Shown here: one piece after another, positions 46,551 through 54,850 of the stretch
How positions within the stretch are numbered: position 1 is the stretch's first letter
Layout: each line of letters opens with the position of its first letter
NCBI GenBank assembly: GCA_944321435.1
Contig: CALULH010000005.1
Location: 62,001-126,000, forward strand
Origin: an uncultured Coriobacteriaceae bacterium
Lineage (GTDB): Bacteria > Actinomycetota > Coriobacteriia > Coriobacteriales > Coriobacteriaceae
DNA: 64,000 nucleotides
Direction: 5' to 3'
Notes under the pieces: generated by a model
Seen by the model: the letters and a program-made list of their open reading frames with translations, nothing else
What the model was told of the DNA's origin: nothing
Databases searched by the model: none
Program-made: the position numbers and the translations under genes

Positions 46551-46823
46551 GCCCATCACCTCGCTTGATTGTATAGCAGTATAGCAAAAGTGAGGAGGTG
46601 GAACGCGGCAACCACGGGCAGGCGCAGAGATGTTGTTTGACCCCCTCAGCCCGCCCAGAACCTGACGCCCTCGGCGAACCTGACGAGAGAAGCGGAAGCG
46701 GACTACCCTCTCGGTCCCCCTCCAGGCCCCGGGACGGTGCCTCCGCGAAACTGGAGAGGACCATCAGCTTCACGGCACCCGCCGGCACGGCAAACGCGGG
46801 AAAGCCGCCGTGACAACGGGAAG

Positions 46824-47864
46824 CTATCTCGCCATGCGACGCTCGATTGCGTCAGCAACCTGCCCTGCGTTTGCGACGTAATCGATAGGCCGACCACTCT
46901 CGGTGTCCTTCCACGCATCAAGGCCATGCGAGAAGGACGAGATGTCCGTTGCCTTCTCGAACGTATTGACGAAGGCCGCCACCTCGTCGACAAGCTGGAT
47001 CTCGTCCTCGCTCAAAATGCCAGTCGGACGATGTCTGGACACAACCACCTCTCCCCACCCCTTCTGGGCAAGGTCAATGGCCTCGCAATCCTGAAGGAGC
47101 GCAACGATTCGGTCCTTCCCGTCCATGACGGGGCCGTAGTCCGCGTGTGCATAGGAGAGCCCCGTCATCGACCGTGTGGTGCGCGCGTAGCACAGAAAGT
47201 CGGTGAAGAACATCGCCTTCTGCAGCTTGGTCTTGTACAGGTCGACGCAACGAGACGCCAGCTCGCATACGACTGCGGCAATGCGATCTATATCGAACGG
47301 GCGATAGCCGTTGAACCTGCCGGGAACTAGCATCGCCGGGGTGGGCCACTGACGCGCGGTAAAGGCGGAAGAGGCTCCGGAGACAGGGGTCTTGCTCTCG
47401 ACGAACCGACGAACCGCGGCGACGGTCCTCTCACTCAGCTGGCCCTCCCTCACCGAGAGCAGGGCGGCAGCCCCGGAAGCCGTTGCGGCAAGCATGAGCG
47501 TGGTGTTATGCGAGTCATCGGGGATTGCGCCTGCCTCGTAGCGGGCCACGGTTTGCTCGCCGAACCCGAGGAATTTGCTGAACTCGCGCAGGGAGAGACC
47601 GTAGCTGTTCCGAAGGCTTCTGACCTCGTCCGGAGCCATGAGTCCATGGGCGGAGCAGTAGGCGGAGTAAGCGCGGCGCAGGTTCTCGCCCTCAATGCGG
47701 GAGTCTCCGATTGCCCCGCCACAGCACGGGCAGACCGCAACCTCGGCATCATAGGAGGTCGGCTCGCCCTTTACGGACAACGTCTCAACCTTGTGCTCGA
47801 CGAACGCGACAACCTCGCGGTCGCACTCAGGGCAATAGGTGTTAGCGGTCTTCTCCACGCTCAT
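46824..47864 (-). CDS. antitoxin with zinc ribbon, HTH and Panacea (DUF4065) domains
   Basis: Protein of 346 aa. A YgiT/MqsA-like zinc ribbon (CPEC and CPCC, residues 11-45) is followed by an XRE-type helix-turn-helix (SLREFSKFLGFGEQTVARYEAG) and a C-terminal Panacea/DUF4065 domain (LYKTKLQKAMFFTDFLCY, YAHADYGPVMDGK, SFSHGLDAWKDT). Panacea is known as a versatile antitoxin domain. The ATG overlaps the toxin stop codon (ATGA), so the toxin is first in the operon. The HTH probably binds the palindrome at 48223-48240. Confidence 0.9.
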   Translation of the reverse strand: MSVEKTANTYCPECDREVVAFVEHKVETLSVKGEPTSYDAEVAVCPCCGGAIGDSRIEGENLRRAYSAYCSAHGLMAPDEVRSLRNSYGLSLREFSKFLGFGEQTVARYEAGAIPDDSHNTTLMLAATASGAAALLSVREGQLSERTVAAVRRFVESKTPVSGASSAFTARQWPTPAMLVPGRFNGYRPFDIDRIAAVVCELASRCVDLYKTKLQKAMFFTDFLCYARTTRSMTGLSYAHADYGPVMDGKDRIVALLQDCEAIDLAQKGWGEVVVSRHRPTGILSEDEIQLVDEVAAFVNTFEKATDISSFSHGLDAWKDTESGRPIDYVANAGQVADAIERRMAR

Positions 47865-48202
47865 TTCCTCGTCTCCCGTCGGCCAACAAACAGCTTTACC
47901 GACAAGCACTTGCATCGCTCGGCGTCAGTCCGAACGGACAGCTTCAGGTACAGCGTCTCGCTCCCATACGCAGGCGAAAACTCCGCGACGGTCCACTTGT
48001 CCCTAAAGCGCGGGTCTCGATCTTGCTCGGGGCCGTCGAACATGTCCTTCGGCTCAAGCGAAAGAATCACTCGCCTGAGGTCATCTATCGTCATGCCAAG
48101 CTCGGCCATGAACGTTATGTTCTGCCCACGAGGCACGAGAACGAAGCCGTTCTTCTCGACGAACTTTTTGACTTGGTGCAGAAACAGCGCCCTTGTATCC
48201 AT
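47861..48202 (-). CDS. MqsR-like toxin
   Basis: Small protein of 113 aa at the head of the toxin-antitoxin operon. The layout (LVPRGQNITFMAELGMTIDD, a central acidic GPEQDRD turn, LYLKLSV, then a final strand) resembles MqsR/related ribonuclease toxins, which are normally translated before a zinc-ribbon antitoxin. The family call rests on length, order and partner as much as on sequence. ATG 48202 is chosen; GTG 48205 is possible. Its promoter is at 48227-48256. Confidence 0.75.
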   Translation of the reverse strand: MDTRALFLHQVKKFVEKNGFVLVPRGQNITFMAELGMTIDDLRRVILSLEPKDMFDGPEQDRDPRFRDKWTVAEFSPAYGSETLYLKLSVRTDAERCKCLSVKLFVGRRETRK

Positions 48203-48222
48203 CACCCTCCCGTGCTGTGGAG

Positions 48223-48256
48223 TGTAATTATATGATTACATTGTACGCCATGGCAA
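48223..48256 (-). promoter_or_regulatory. toxin-antitoxin promoter with overlapping operator
   Basis: On the minus strand TTGCCA (48256-48251) and TATAAT (48232-48227) are 18 bases apart, a strong promoter. An 18-bp palindrome TGTAAT-n6-ATTACA (48223-48240) covers the -10 box and is the probable autoregulatory site of the HTH antitoxin. Confidence 0.8.
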
Positions 48257-48413
48257 GAAGTCTGCAGAGCTCACGCCATCATTTCCCCTCATCGAACGTC
48301 CTTCCTGGGCGCGGGTCAGGAGCCCCAGAAGCAACGGGACGATTGCCGGCATTCAGGTCCACGATAGAATGACTTTCAGACACACAGACACACTCTTCGA
48401 CGATGGGAGCATC

Positions 48414-49211
48414 ATGGACTTTGGAAACCCGTTTGAGGAGCTTCAGAAAGCGGGTGCCGCAGTACAGAACCTGGTCGGAACAGCTGTGAATGCAGCAGGC
48501 GAAGCCGCAACACAGGTTGGCGAGGTGGCGGGGAGCATCGCGTCACAGGCGGGAGAGGCGGCGAGCGGAGCGGCGTCTCAGATTGGTGAAGTCGCAAGCG
48601 GAGCGGCATCTCAGATTGGAGAGATGGCAAGCGATGCGGGCAAGGCAATCTCCGGAACCATCGACAACATCAAGCAGGACGTAGAGCGCCAGAAGGCGAT
48701 GAACTTCCAGAGCATCGAGGCCCTCCAACCGGTTGCCAACGTGGTGAACGAGGCCACCGCCGCGCTTGACGACGAGACTCGGACGGTCCGCGAGAGCTCC
48801 ATCCCCGAGGTGCTGGGAGGGGCCCTCGGGGCAACTGCGGGAGGAATCGCCTCCTTCGCTGCCCTCTACGGACTCGGGACCGCCGGCCTGTCGGCGGCGG
48901 GAATGACCTCGGCCCTCGCCGCCGCAGGCGCCGTCGTGGGAGGCGGAATGGCGGCGGGCGTGTTTGTCCTCGCGGCGCCCGTGGCAATTGGTGCGGGAGT
49001 GGGAGTTGGCCTTGCGGCAAAGCTCAGGGCAGATCAGCTCAAGCAGGAGAAGGAGCGCCTCTATGAGGAGGCCCTCAGGAAGCACCAGGCAATCATCCAA
49101 GCGCTGAAGGAGGAGACGAACGCCACCAAGGAGCGGATGGAGTACCTTCAGTCGCTCAACATCCTTCTCACCAAGGCGATTGAAGAGCTCCGTGAGGATC
49201 TGAGCAAGTGA
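48414..49211 (+). CDS. unrecognised protein with glycine-zipper membrane segment
   Basis: Protein of 265 aa, no family recognised. Residues 1-80 contain repeats of about 11 residues (SQAGEAASGAASQIGEVASG and variants). The middle is Gln/Asn-rich and helical. Residues 130-205 are two to three hydrophobic Gly/Ala stretches (SALAAAGAVVGGGMAAGVFV), and the C-terminus is a coiled coil (LKQEKERLYEEALRKHQAI). The Gly-rich stretch recalls ISG12/IFI6-like membrane proteins. ATG 48414 has GGGAG upstream. The stop overlaps the next gene (TGATG), so the pair probably forms one system; a membrane effector is one possibility. Confidence 0.7.
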   Translation: MDFGNPFEELQKAGAAVQNLVGTAVNAAGEAATQVGEVAGSIASQAGEAASGAASQIGEVASGAASQIGEMASDAGKAISGTIDNIKQDVERQKAMNFQSIEALQPVANVVNEATAALDDETRTVRESSIPEVLGGALGATAGGIASFAALYGLGTAGLSAAGMTSALAAAGAVVGGGMAAGVFVLAAPVAIGAGVGVGLAAKLRADQLKQEKERLYEEALRKHQAIIQALKEETNATKERMEYLQSLNILLTKAIEELREDLSK

Positions 49212-50599
49212 TGAGTCGCTACGAGTACAGCGAGGAAGAGCAAAGAATCAACGCCGTCCTCGCCTATCAGGACAAGCTGCTTAACGAGATTGGCCTTCCG
49301 GACACCAAGGGCCTGGAGGAGACCATCGCTTCGTCAGAGAGCTTGCTGAGGTCGCTTGGCTACAATCCAGCACAACCAGCTGATATGGGCGTTGAGCAAC
49401 TCGACCCGCTGTCGGTGCCCCCTGAGCTCATATCCCCCAAGCGCATCTATCTCCCCTCGTGGGACGAGCTTGTTGCGGAGGCGTGTGAGAACGGTTGCGC
49501 CGACGCCACGCTTGAGGACCTGTTCACTCCGGAGGAGCTCAATGACAACGTCAAGGCGGTGAGGCAGCTCAACGCTGAGTACAACGCCATCCATCAACTC
49601 GACGAAATCGACGTCGCCATCGCCGCTGGTGCAGGACTTCTCTCTGCGGCTATCGAGATTCTTCTTGTGGGCATTCCCCGCAAGACTCCAAACGGCGTCG
49701 AGGCAGGCCCGGTCACTAATTTCATTCGCGGTCATCTCGAACACTCCCTCAGTCCCAGTCAACTAAGGGAGCTGGAGAGGGCGGCCGAGGTCCCCTATGA
49801 CGCAACGGTCAACGAAGGCTATACGACAACCCGGGTCGAGGGACTCTGCCCCGGCATGCACCGCCTGTACTCGTTGGGACACGACCCGCTCCTAGGCCTT
49901 GTTGTTGGTGTTTCCGACATCCTCACGGGACGGATGACCACTATCGACAAGCACGGAAAGATCGTCGTTCAGGCAATCGAGCGCTACGCACACCTCCGGA
50001 AGACAGACGTCGTGCAGGCGCTTGTCACACAGCTCATGCACTTCTTCTCAGATGTCACGACACCCGCAGGCCTTCCCGCGCCCGGTATGGCCCTGTTCAA
50101 CCTCATGCAGTTTGGGAGTATTGGGGACGAGAAGGCAACCATAGCTGAGATCGTCCAAGGCATGTACTGGCAAGGATACGATTTTGTGCAGTTCTGCTCC
50201 CAGTCGATTCCCGTTGCCGTATGCGAAATCCTGGTACGCTTTGCCTATGCCTTCCGTAAGGTCAAGGGAGGGACGCCCGTTAAGGACGCCATCCCGCTCT
50301 CGACCAATCGCGAGAAGAACCCCAAGCTAGGAACCATGCTCTTTACTGCCCACAGCATCGCGACCGCCGCGAATGCGGGCGTAGTCGCATTTTCCAAGAA
50401 TCCCATGGCCGTCAGCTACCCCCAGTGGATAGCATTCGCCAAGTACTCGTACCAACAGCTCAGATGGGTATTCGTAGAAAAGCCCGCGGCGCGGGATCGA
50501 TATGTAAGGCTCGAGATAGCTGAACAGCTGCAAGACGTTTATGGTGACATCGACGACCTATTCGAAAGGGTAGCGGCAGATTCGATCGTGCTTGGATAG
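49211..50599 (+). CDS. unrecognised 462-aa partner protein
   Basis: Soluble-looking, helix-rich protein of 462 aa with no recognised family. Two short blocks look like active-site or ligand motifs: HRLYSLGHDPLLGLVVGVSD and LMHFFSDVTTPAGLPAPG, each with His/Asp and Gly/Pro. One hydrophobic stretch (about 135-155, AAGAGLLSAAIEILLVGI) may touch membrane. The start overlaps the upstream stop codon by one base, so it depends on that gene for translation. Codon and base use look less GC-biased than in the purine genes. A role with the glycine-zipper protein is inferred from coupling only. Confidence 0.7.
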   Translation: MSRYEYSEEEQRINAVLAYQDKLLNEIGLPDTKGLEETIASSESLLRSLGYNPAQPADMGVEQLDPLSVPPELISPKRIYLPSWDELVAEACENGCADATLEDLFTPEELNDNVKAVRQLNAEYNAIHQLDEIDVAIAAGAGLLSAAIEILLVGIPRKTPNGVEAGPVTNFIRGHLEHSLSPSQLRELERAAEVPYDATVNEGYTTTRVEGLCPGMHRLYSLGHDPLLGLVVGVSDILTGRMTTIDKHGKIVVQAIERYAHLRKTDVVQALVTQLMHFFSDVTTPAGLPAPGMALFNLMQFGSIGDEKATIAEIVQGMYWQGYDFVQFCSQSIPVAVCEILVRFAYAFRKVKGGTPVKDAIPLSTNREKNPKLGTMLFTAHSIATAANAGVVAFSKNPMAVSYPQWIAFAKYSYQQLRWVFVEKPAARDRYVRLEIAEQLQDVYGDIDDLFERVAADSIVLG

Positions 50600-50610
50600 C
50601 GGCGGCCCGC

Positions 50611-51066
50611 CTACGCAACTGGCTGTATCCTCTCTTCTGGCGAGACGTCCTCGTTGAGCCGCCTCAGCCTCGCGAGCGAGACCTGGTACTGCCCCGTCTT
50701 TGGCCTCTTCCGACCGGAGACGAGCTGCCACACCGGCATCCCGGGGCCGTTGTAGACCTCCGTCAGCTGACCCTTGTCATCGATGCTGAACGCCAGGAGG
50801 TAGTCGGGCTCGCTACTGATTGCGACAGCACGCCGCTGGGTCACCTTGATCTGCACGAGCCGTCCGTCCGGGGCCACTCCATCGTGAGTCTCGCAGCTCG
50901 CCGTAAACAGGCTGATGCCATAGCGTTCGGCGGCGAACACCTCGCCGATGCTCCCAACGAGATGGCCGTCCGGCGTGAAGTGCCTCCCAGGGTACATCGC
51001 CTCGAGCCTGCCCACGAGCTCGTACAGTTGATTTATGATGCTTGTCAGTTCCTGAGATTTCCCCAT
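50611..51066 (-). CDS. DUF6998-like protein, possible nuclease fold
   Basis: Protein of 151 aa converging on the two-gene operon. The core RHFTPDGHLVGSIGEVFAAE and THDGVAPDGRLVQIKVTQ resemble DUF6998 proteins. E...D-x-R-x-V-Q-I-K has the spacing of a PD-(D/E)XK nuclease centre (Glu, Asp, Gln/Lys). Such proteins often sit beside restriction genes. The ATG at 51066 has only a G-rich site at long spacing. Catalytic ability is not established. Confidence 0.65.
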   Translation of the reverse strand: MGKSQELTSIINQLYELVGRLEAMYPGRHFTPDGHLVGSIGEVFAAERYGISLFTASCETHDGVAPDGRLVQIKVTQRRAVAISSEPDYLLAFSIDDKGQLTEVYNGPGMPVWQLVSGRKRPKTGQYQVSLARLRRLNEDVSPEERIQPVA

Positions 51067-51241
51067 AGTCGAACGCACCCCCCGCTACACCATCCCGCTG
51101 GACAAAGAGCACCGCGGCGCGAACGCCCCGCCGTCCAAAACCAAACGCGGCGTACAAGCCGTTGTTCCCTACCTTACCCAATGGGTCCGGGTATACGCTT
51201 ACAAAGTCCGACCGCTCCGCGCAGCAGCCACAGAAGCCGTC

Positions 51242-52134
51242 CTAGAAGACTGACTTGAGGTCGGGAGTCTCCGCTCTCACGAAACGAACTGAGCGAATGT
51301 CGGGGAACGATGGACCGTACTTGCCCACGTGCCAGCACTCCCACCCATTTACGGAAATGCGCTTTCCCATCGCAAGCTCCTTCACCCACGTCGTAGCCCG
51401 AAATAGACTTTCAAGAGCCTCCATTTGAGAAGCGGGTACCGTACCCATCAGTAATCTCTGCGACGACAGAACGTCCAGCATCGCTAACAAACAGAGTACT
51501 TCGCAGAGCAGCTGACGCGACAGAGCAGACCGAGCTGAAGGGTCGTGAGAAAGAAGCCCTCTTCGCCGGTCCGTGCGACGCCACGATCTCTGCGCTCAGC
51601 TCTGGACCAGGACCCAGCAATCGAGTCGTCAAACGCGCGGTTCGACCGCAAATTACTCGCTCATCCCATGTGCCCACATCGTGCAGCTCCGTGGATATCA
51701 CCAGGCAATCTTTGCTGAGATCACCCGTTAAGTGAGCCCTTTTCTCGGTAAAAGACACATCCGAGAGCCCGAATAATAGGCGGAGAGAGTGAAGCTGCCG
51801 AGCGTGAAGAGCGCCAACAGTGACGTAGGCATGGTAGCCTGCACGGCGGCGAATCTCCTCAAGAAGGTCTGCCCATCTGCCCGGGCCTATCGTAATCACC
51901 ATCGGTCACGTGACGCGCATTCAGATCCTCAAGATGATGGATAACTGAACGCAGCGTAATTTGATCGTTCCGGGAAAACATCGGGCGATGGTAATTGTCA
52001 CCCTTCTTGTACAGGAAGTCCAAATAACCACCATCCACGACCTCCTCAAACGAGAAATACGAGGCCTTGTTAGGGTTATCGCGTGCAAACCAGCGTAGGC
52101 AACGAAAAGAAGTGTGAGGGTGATGATACGCCAC
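51242..52134 (-). pseudogene. decayed ORFs, unassigned
   Basis: Three overlapping short minus-strand frames (52134-51859, 51902-51411, 51490-51242) look like pieces of one or two broken genes. The middle frame has RAGYHAYVTVGALHARQLHS, and the last ends GKRISVNGWECWHV. The last block faintly resembles the RAMA domain found with restriction methylases, a weak suggestion only. None has a convincing ribosome site. The stretch 51067-51241 holds nothing recognisable. Frameshift repair by eye was not conclusive. Confidence 0.4.
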
Positions 52135-52187
52135 TGACCGTCATGAAGAGCACCATGACAACAGCGGAAAAGTTTAGCAGCCCGCCG

Positions 52188-54749
52188 TCAGCTGGCGCGC
52201 TTCCCGCGCGACCACGGGGCACGGCCGTTGGCCAAGTTCACGAGCGCGCGGGCGAGAGCCTCCGGGAACATCCCTCCCGACGAGTTCACGAGCACGAACA
52301 GCGCGCTCCTCACGCCCCCTTCAACCGAAGCACGGCACTCGGGGCAGGCGGGGTCGGCGTAATCGCGCTCGATGAACCACCGCACCAGACGCACCGCAAG
52401 CCGGCAGAGGCGCGACGATCGCGCAAGGTCCTCGAGCGTGTCCGTCTCGTCGAAGGACCCGCGCCCATGCGGGAGATCCTCGGGTATCTCCGCTCCGAGC
52501 AGAACCTTCGCGTCTTCCCGCGTCGGATAGCCGGGGCGCGGGCGCGCGTACCATGTTCCCGCGAAGCGCTCCGCGAGCTCCTGCGCCCGCTCGCGCGAGA
52601 GCCGCGCGAGCCCCGCAAAGGCAGGCGCAGCCGCCGGCCCCTCCGCATGGGTGCCGCCCGCATCGGTGCCAGAGCCCTCCTCCCCCACGGTAAGGACGCA
52701 GGTAAGGCGTATGTCGCGCACCGAGGCCCCTATGCGCAGCTCGTAGGGGCCGGGCACGAGCCGCCATCCGTTGTCCCAAAGGGAGAAGCTCTTGGGATCG
52801 AGCTCCACCCTGACGCGTCGGCGCTCGCCGCATCCGAGCGGGCAGCGCGCAAAGCCCGCGAGCGCCACGGGCGGTCGCGGCACGCCGTCAAACGGAGCGT
52901 CGGTGCAAAGCGGCACCGCGTACACCTGCGCCACCTCGGCGCCCGGGCGATCCCCTGTGTTGGCGAGCTCAAACGAAACCGCATCGCCCTCCACGCGCGC
53001 GCAGGCATAGGAAAAGCGCGCGTACGAGAGGCCGTGCCCGAAGCAGAAGGCAACCCGGGCCCCCACCGCCTCATAATACCGATAGCCCGAGAAAACGCCC
53101 TCGCGGTACTGCGCCTGGCGGTGCGGATCGCCCCACCACCCCATGCACGGCGCGTCCTGCGCGCTGAGCGGCCACGTCTCGGCCAAACGGCCCGAGGGAT
53201 CGGCCGAGCCGGTGAGTACCTGGTAGGAAGCCTCGGCGCCGGCCTCGCCGCCCAAACCTGCCCAGAGCACGGCACCGGCAGCACGGGCGCAGGAGAGCTC
53301 GACGGGGCTGCCGCTTTGAATCACCACCGCGCACCGCGCGCTTGCCGCCGTCACGCGCCTCACGAGCTCGCGCATTCCCTCGGGCATCTCCATCCCCGCA
53401 CGGTCAAAGCCCTCCTGCTCCCAAGAGCCCGGCAGCCCCACCACGACCACGCATGCGTCGGCGGAGCGCGCCGCCTGTTCCGCCTCTGCGAGCAGCACGG
53501 GCGTGGTCGATCCGTCGCGCGGGTCGTAGCCTGCCGCGTAACGCCACCCCGGCGCCTCGTCGCGCAGCGTCGAGACGCGGCGGGCGCTCACGTGGCTCGA
53601 CCCTACGCCCTGGTAGCGCGGCTCCGCAGCGAACGCGCCGATAAGCGCCACCGACGCGCCCGGCTCGAGCGGCAAGGTGCCGTCATTTGCGAGCAGCACG
53701 TGGCCCTCGGCGGCTACGCGCCGCGCAACGGCTCGGCGCTCCGCCACCGCCGCGGCATCAAGCGCCGGGCGCTCGGCGGCACGGGCGTCGGCCGCCACGG
53801 GCGCGCCGCCCGCGCCGCGCTTCGCGGCGTGCTTGAGCGCGAGACGCACGAGGCGCTCGGAGGAGGCGCGCACGTCCTCCTCGGAAAGCTCTCCCAAGGC
53901 AAGGGCGCGGCGCACATGGCGCTGGTGGTGGCGCGTGCCGCCCGGCATGGCGAGATCGCACCCGGCGCGATAGGCGGCAACGCGGTCGTGCATGCCGCCC
54001 CAGTCGCTCACCACCGCTCCCTGAAAGCCCCATTCCCCGCGCAGGATGTCGTTCAGCAGCAGGCGATTGTCCGAGCAGTAGGAGCCGTTCACCTTCACGT
54101 ACGCGCTCATCACCATCTCGGGGCGGGCGCAGCGCACCACGTGCTCAAAGGCGCGCAGGTACAGCTCGCGCAGAGTACGCTCGTCGATGACCGAATCGCT
54201 CGAAAAGCGCTGGAATTCCTGGGAATTGGCCGCAAAATGCTTGGCGCAGGCCCCCGCGCCCGCGCTTTGGATGCCCCGCACCTGCGCCGCGGCCATGACG
54301 CCGGCCAGGAGCGGGTCCTCGGAAAGGTACTCGAAATTGCGGCCGCACAGCGGGCTGCGCTTGATGTTGAGGCCGGGGCCGAGCACGATACCAACGCCGA
54401 GAGCAACCGCCTCGGCGCCGATGGCCGCGCCCACGCGCTCCGCGAGGGCGGGATCCCAACTGGCGGCAAGCGTGCAGAGGGCGGGGAAGCACGTTGCCGG
54501 CGCGGACTCGGTCACCACGCGCGCATTGGCCCCCGCCGACTGGTAGCGCAGGCCGCTGGGTCCGTCCGAAAGCGTGAGCGCGGGAATGCCCGACAGGGCC
54601 TTGGTGCGCCAGAAATCGGCGCCCACGCCGAGCTCAACCGCCTCGGAGAGCTTAAGGCCCGCCACGGCGTCGCGCGCCCGGCGCGCCAGCGCGTCCTCGT
54701 CACCGCGCGCACGAACCGCCGCGCGCCCTCTCGCCGTGCCATCGGGCAT
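52188..54749 (-). CDS. glycoside hydrolase family 3 beta-glucosidase
   Basis: GH3 enzyme of 853 aa without a signal peptide, so cytoplasmic. The nucleophile is Asp249 in AVVSDWGGMHD; KHF (170-172) and NGSYCSDNRLLLNDILRGEW are family blocks. A (beta/alpha)6 domain and fibronectin III-like domain (HGLSYARFSYA; ELDPKSFSLWD) follow. About 120 residues beyond the usual end (LARSSRLCRLAVRLVRWFIE and on) are extra and helical. The ATG at 54749 follows GGGGGAGG. It probably hydrolyses beta-glucosides taken up as oligosaccharides. It is unrelated in function to the adjoining purine genes. Confidence 0.92.
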   Translation of the reverse strand: MPDGTARGRAAVRARGDEDALARRARDAVAGLKLSEAVELGVGADFWRTKALSGIPALTLSDGPSGLRYQSAGANARVVTESAPATCFPALCTLAASWDPALAERVGAAIGAEAVALGVGIVLGPGLNIKRSPLCGRNFEYLSEDPLLAGVMAAAQVRGIQSAGAGACAKHFAANSQEFQRFSSDSVIDERTLRELYLRAFEHVVRCARPEMVMSAYVKVNGSYCSDNRLLLNDILRGEWGFQGAVVSDWGGMHDRVAAYRAGCDLAMPGGTRHHQRHVRRALALGELSEEDVRASSERLVRLALKHAAKRGAGGAPVAADARAAERPALDAAAVAERRAVARRVAAEGHVLLANDGTLPLEPGASVALIGAFAAEPRYQGVGSSHVSARRVSTLRDEAPGWRYAAGYDPRDGSTTPVLLAEAEQAARSADACVVVVGLPGSWEQEGFDRAGMEMPEGMRELVRRVTAASARCAVVIQSGSPVELSCARAAGAVLWAGLGGEAGAEASYQVLTGSADPSGRLAETWPLSAQDAPCMGWWGDPHRQAQYREGVFSGYRYYEAVGARVAFCFGHGLSYARFSYACARVEGDAVSFELANTGDRPGAEVAQVYAVPLCTDAPFDGVPRPPVALAGFARCPLGCGERRRVRVELDPKSFSLWDNGWRLVPGPYELRIGASVRDIRLTCVLTVGEEGSGTDAGGTHAEGPAAAPAFAGLARLSRERAQELAERFAGTWYARPRPGYPTREDAKVLLGAEIPEDLPHGRGSFDETDTLEDLARSSRLCRLAVRLVRWFIERDYADPACPECRASVEGGVRSALFVLVNSSGGMFPEALARALVNLANGRAPWSRGKRAS

Positions 54750-54850
54750 AGCGCACCTCCCCCTTGGATGCAGCATGCCCCACATTGTCCCACACACCGA
54801 GGTCCTCGTGCCAGCGGAACGGGGCCGCCCCTGCGGCCGCCCGGCCGCCC

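Noticed and set aside
46598-46813. 71-codon plus-strand ORF between antitoxins
   Set aside because: Short, composition-driven, with no ribosome site or recognisable motif.
51411-51902. Intact 163-aa gene
   Set aside because: Overlaps other short frames with similar weak signals and no ribosome site; reported as decayed sequence instead.
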